A stretch of 64,000 bases of DNA from Kordia sp050633145 (GTDB lineage: Bacteria; Bacteroidota; Bacteroidia; Flavobacteriales; Flavobacteriaceae), in contig NZ_JBOEFY010000001.1 in assembly GCF_050633145.1 (NCBI RefSeq), forward strand, positions 6,297-70,296. Reading direction: 5' to 3'. Made by a program: the position numbers and the translations under genes. This document shows positions 61,162-64,000 of this stretch, piece by piece. Position 1 is the first letter of the stretch. The number at the start of each line of letters is the position of its first letter. Under the pieces are notes generated by a model that was not told where the DNA came from, did no database searches, and saw only the letters and a list, made by a program, of their open reading frames with translations.

Positions 61162-62712
61162 ATGAAATACTGCTGTATATTTTTAGTCTCACTTTTTACC
61201 ACTATCTCTTTTTCGCAAGAAATAGACAGCACATTGGTGCAACTGGAAGAAAAATTAACAAATACAACTTCCGACACTGAAAAAATAAAAGCGATGCTTA
61301 CGCTCGGCGAATATGAGTTGGATCATAATTTTAGCAGAGCTGAATATATCATTACGGAAGCCTTTAATTTATCTCAAAAAAACAAAGGAGCTATTACAGA
61401 TCATTATAAAGCTTTAATTCAAATTCAATTAGGTGTATTAAAACGCAGAAAAAGTGAACATGCAGAAGCCATCAAACATTACCTAAATGCATTGGTCTTT
61501 TTTGAAAAAGAAAAAGATACGGCAAACATAGCCGATGTGTATCATAATATAGGAACCGTTCATAAGTTTCAAAAAGATTTTACGGCATCGTTTTCTAATT
61601 ATAACAAAGCTTTAAAACTCAATACAGCAATCAATAATAAAGAAGGAATTGCGCTGGTATTACTCATGAAAGGAAGTAATTATAGAGCACTAGAAAAGCT
61701 TGATTCTGCCGAGATTTATTATAAAAAATGTAAAGATATATTTGTAAACATTACTGATAGTAAAGGCTTACAACAAGTCAATAATTTTTTAGTACGACTT
61801 TATCTAAAAATGAATAAAGTTGACGAAGCTCTACAACTGAATCAAAGTAATATTGCGATTGCAAAAAAGAACAATGAGAAGTTAAACTTGGTGACGAATT
61901 ACATAAAGGCATCAGATATTTACTATAAAGAGAAAGAATATAGAATTGCAGGAAAATATATAGATTCTGCTTTAAAACTTTCTAAAAAAGAAGGGTTCAA
62001 AGACAGAATTGCATTTGCTTATGGCAAGAAAAGTAGACTATGGTATAAATTAGAAAATTATAAATCGGCTTATTTTTCACACCGAAAATACAAAAGCTAT
62101 TCCGATTCATTATATAATATAGATAATACAAAGAAGATTCAGGAATTAGAATTAAAGTTTAAATTCCAACAAGAAAAAAGAGAAGTACAATTATTGGCCG
62201 ATAACGAATCTGCTAAGAAAAAGATATACCTTGTTCTTTTTATAATCACACTAATACTAAGTGCCATTATTGCATTTTTAGTCAAAAGAGATTTTAAATA
62301 TAAAAAACGCCTACTCCAATTAGAAAATAAAGCTTTATTACAAGAAAAAGAACGAATTACCAAAGCCTTCAATCAATTACAAAATAGTACAAATGCTGAA
62401 GAACGTATCAAAGCAAAGCAAGAAATACTAAAACTTAAAATTCTTACGGATGACGATTGGTTGCACTTTAAAGAAAAATTTGAACTGCTCTACCCTAGTT
62501 TTCTAAATCTTTTAAAAGACAGTAATTTTCAATTTACAAAATCTGAAACCCGATTGCTCATTCTCAAAAAATTAGACTTAGAAACCAAAGAAATTGCGAA
62601 TATGACAGGAGTTTCAAACGATAGTGTATTAAAAACACAATATAGACTTCGAAAAAAACTATCGCTCGATAAAAATATTGACGTAATCCACTTTTTAGAG
62701 CAATCTACCTAA
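61162..62712 (+). CDS. TPR-transmembrane-HTH regulator (LuxR-like C-terminus)
   Basis: I start it at 61162 (MKYCCIFLVSLFTTISFS), a signal peptide. The TTG at 61153 adds three residues. The 516-residue protein has TPRs (about 40-330), a membrane helix (about 352-372), a coiled coil and a C-terminal helix-turn-helix of LuxR type (about 450-505, with TKEIANMTGVSNDSVLKTQ). It differs from the AraC-type proteins only in its DNA-binding end. No peptide gene is adjacent. Two paralogues follow in tandem. Confidence 0.85.
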   Translation: MKYCCIFLVSLFTTISFSQEIDSTLVQLEEKLTNTTSDTEKIKAMLTLGEYELDHNFSRAEYIITEAFNLSQKNKGAITDHYKALIQIQLGVLKRRKSEHAEAIKHYLNALVFFEKEKDTANIADVYHNIGTVHKFQKDFTASFSNYNKALKLNTAINNKEGIALVLLMKGSNYRALEKLDSAEIYYKKCKDIFVNITDSKGLQQVNNFLVRLYLKMNKVDEALQLNQSNIAIAKKNNEKLNLVTNYIKASDIYYKEKEYRIAGKYIDSALKLSKKEGFKDRIAFAYGKKSRLWYKLENYKSAYFSHRKYKSYSDSLYNIDNTKKIQELELKFKFQQEKREVQLLADNESAKKKIYLVLFIITLILSAIIAFLVKRDFKYKKRLLQLENKALLQEKERITKAFNQLQNSTNAEERIKAKQEILKLKILTDDDWLHFKEKFELLYPSFLNLLKDSNFQFTKSETRLLILKKLDLETKEIANMTGVSNDSVLKTQYRLRKKLSLDKNIDVIHFLEQST

Positions 62713-62810
62713 AAGTCAATCACTTACTGATAATTGTCCAGTTTTTGTCTAGTGATCATTCTTAAAGATACGCACTGTTTTTCGTAGTGTTGTAGTATAA
62801 ACGCTACCGC

Positions 62811-63287
62811 ATGAAAAACATATATTATATCCTTTTTATAATTTCATTGATACTAGGTGTTAGTATTGTTTTATTTCTAAAGTATAAAAAACGACTGCTT
62901 GAATTAGAAAACAAAATCTTATTAAGAGAAAAAGAACAAATTACGAAGGCTTTCAATAATTTAAAGAGTACTACAAGTGCAGAAGAACGCATAAAACTAA
63001 AGCAGGAAATCTTAAAATTAAAAATTCTTATTGATGATAATTGGAGTCTTTTTAAAGATAAATTTGAGTTACTCCATCCCAATTTTTTAACTCTCTTAAA
63101 AACATCTGATTTCCATTTTACTAAATCTGAAGTACGATTTTTAGTTTTAAAGAAATTAGGGCTAGAAACTAAAGAGATTGCCAATATGATTGGTGTTTCA
63201 AATGATAGTGTATTAAAAACGCAATACAGACTTCGAAAAAAGTTATCCATTGATAAAACTATCGATATTATTAACTTTTTAGAGTAA
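62811..63287 (+). CDS. Truncated paralogue: membrane helix, coiled coil and HTH only
   Basis: This 158-residue protein matches the last 160 residues of the gene at 61162, with a membrane helix (about 4-23) and the same HTH (TKEIANMIGVSNDSVLKTQ). The TPR part is absent. It has its own ATG start, so it may be a functional receptor-less regulator. Alternatively it is a 5'-deleted copy from a tandem duplication. Confidence 0.75.
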   Translation: MKNIYYILFIISLILGVSIVLFLKYKKRLLELENKILLREKEQITKAFNNLKSTTSAEERIKLKQEILKLKILIDDNWSLFKDKFELLHPNFLTLLKTSDFHFTKSEVRFLVLKKLGLETKEIANMIGVSNDSVLKTQYRLRKKLSIDKTIDIINFLE

Positions 63288-63355
63288 ATAAATTTTTGAC
63301 TAAGAAATACTAAAAATGGTGTTCTATAATCCATCGAAATAAGTAATTTTAGGCT

Positions 63356-64000
63356 ATGAAAAAAGTCTTATTTGTTTTTATGCTGTATGTTTCTTTTACA
63401 GCTACTTCTCAAGAAATAGATACTACATTAGTACGATTACAAGAAAAACTACATAGTACTACATCAGATTCTATAAAAGTAGAAACATTACTAGACTTAG
63501 GAAAATATCAATTTGGACGTGATAATTATAGTGCCGAAGATTACCTGCGAAAAGCCATTGATTTTATAGAAAACGAAGCGTATTCCTCCAATCATCAATT
63601 GGCAGTAGCCTACAGAGTTTTAGGCGCTGTAGAACGAAGAAAAGGAANNNNNNNNNNNNNNNNNNNNNNNNNNNNNNNNNNNNNNNNNNNNNNNNNNNNN
63701 NNNNNNNNNNNNNNNNNNNNNNNNNNNNNNNNNNNNNNNNNNNNNNNNNNNNNNNNNNNNNNNTGCAAAACTTTTTCAATATGAATTTCCAGAAGCTATA
63801 GCTGAGTTTCGCAAAGCAATTTCTATTTGGGAAGGCGTACATAATTATGCAGATGCAGCTGGAAGTTATCATGAAATAGGTGGCGTATATCGTTCTATGC
63901 AACAAATGGATTCCGCCAGATTTTATTATGATAAAGCTTTAAAACTATTTGCCATAGGATACAAAGACGATACCCTAAAATATATAAATAGATATTATGG
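63356..64000 (+). CDS. Third TPR-HTH paralogue, interrupted by an assembly gap (partial)
   Basis: The protein starts MKKVLFVFMLYVSFTATSQ, a signal peptide, and continues with TPR sequence similar to the gene at 61162 (EIDTTLVRLQEKLHSTTSD). A gap of N lies at 63648-63763. After it, TPR sequence (AIAEFRKAISIWEGVHNYAD) resumes in another frame and runs off the window edge. The change of frame is most simply explained by a nominal gap length, not by a frameshift. Confidence 0.75.
63648..63763. other. Assembly gap (116 N)
   Basis: The gap lies within TPR-coding sequence that has close paralogues next to it, which probably caused the assembly break. Confidence 0.98.

Noticed and set aside
63648..64000. 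Frameshift in the third TPR-HTH paralogue
   Set aside because: The frame changes only across a gap of N whose length is not measured, so no mutation can be claimed.

Overview
The window is AT-rich DNA from a marine-type Flavobacteriaceae bacterium (Bacteroidota), with gene content most like Kordia. Direct signs are GldF and GldG gliding genes followed by dnaN, secreted proteins with type IX secretion (T9SS) C-terminal sorting domains, candidate TAnnTTTG promoter elements, almost no Shine-Dalgarno sequences, and many small peptides with the MKKKNLKSLxLNKKSISNL...GG leader seen in Flavobacteriaceae natural-product precursors. The genus is an inference. Two runs of N (25554-25618 and 63648-63763) are assembly gaps, both inside repetitive DNA.

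Layout. 1-1026: lipoprotein fragment and an AraC/GyrI-type regulator. 1238-11272: accessory island with six GG-leader peptides, a TPR histidine kinase with LytTR response regulator, a small operon ending in a peptide gene, and a TPR-AraC membrane regulator. 11356-17098: three secreted proteins (tail-fibre-like, S8 protease with T9SS tail, T9SS-sorted protein). 17280-21048: penicillin acylase family protein and aldehyde dehydrogenase. 21149-24522: second TPR-AraC regulator and three peptide genes. 24633-28391: nitroreductase, a 16-bp tandem repeat, and a membrane protein/kinase/response regulator operon. 28648-34280: 5-oxoprolinase genes (pxpA-pxpB fused, pxpC), an Nramp-like transporter, DUF2891 and retropepsin-like proteins. 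34419-36745: four peptide genes downstream of a membrane-bound LytTR regulator. 36893-43315: lipase, DUF1842-like protein, TlpA-like protein, an ECF sigma operon. 43735-46294: meaB and two more peptides plus a decayed one. 46569-49416: lipoprotein, PAP2 phosphatase, MATE transporter. 49644-52570: four more peptides and the third TPR-AraC regulator. 52977-60886: conserved chromosome (purC, phoH, SAM hydrolase, methyltransferase, gldF, gldG, dnaN). 61162-64000: a cluster of TPR-HTH paralogues.

The main theme is 19 small leader peptides, plus one decayed copy, spread over five loci with no dehydratase, cyclase, radical-SAM enzyme or peptidase-containing ABC exporter in the window. Most lie next to a membrane-associated regulator. 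Three times a signal peptide-TPR-TM-AraC protein is followed on the same strand, after about 95-120 bp, by a GG-leader peptide. Once a membrane LytTR protein is followed by four. Once a TPR kinase/LytTR pair is followed by an operon ending in one. Paired direct repeats with LytTR-like spacing lie in front of two of these groups. I infer that these are peptide-plus-receptor modules, in which exported peptides may be sensed by the periplasmic TPR domains or made under their control. This is a hypothesis from arrangement only.
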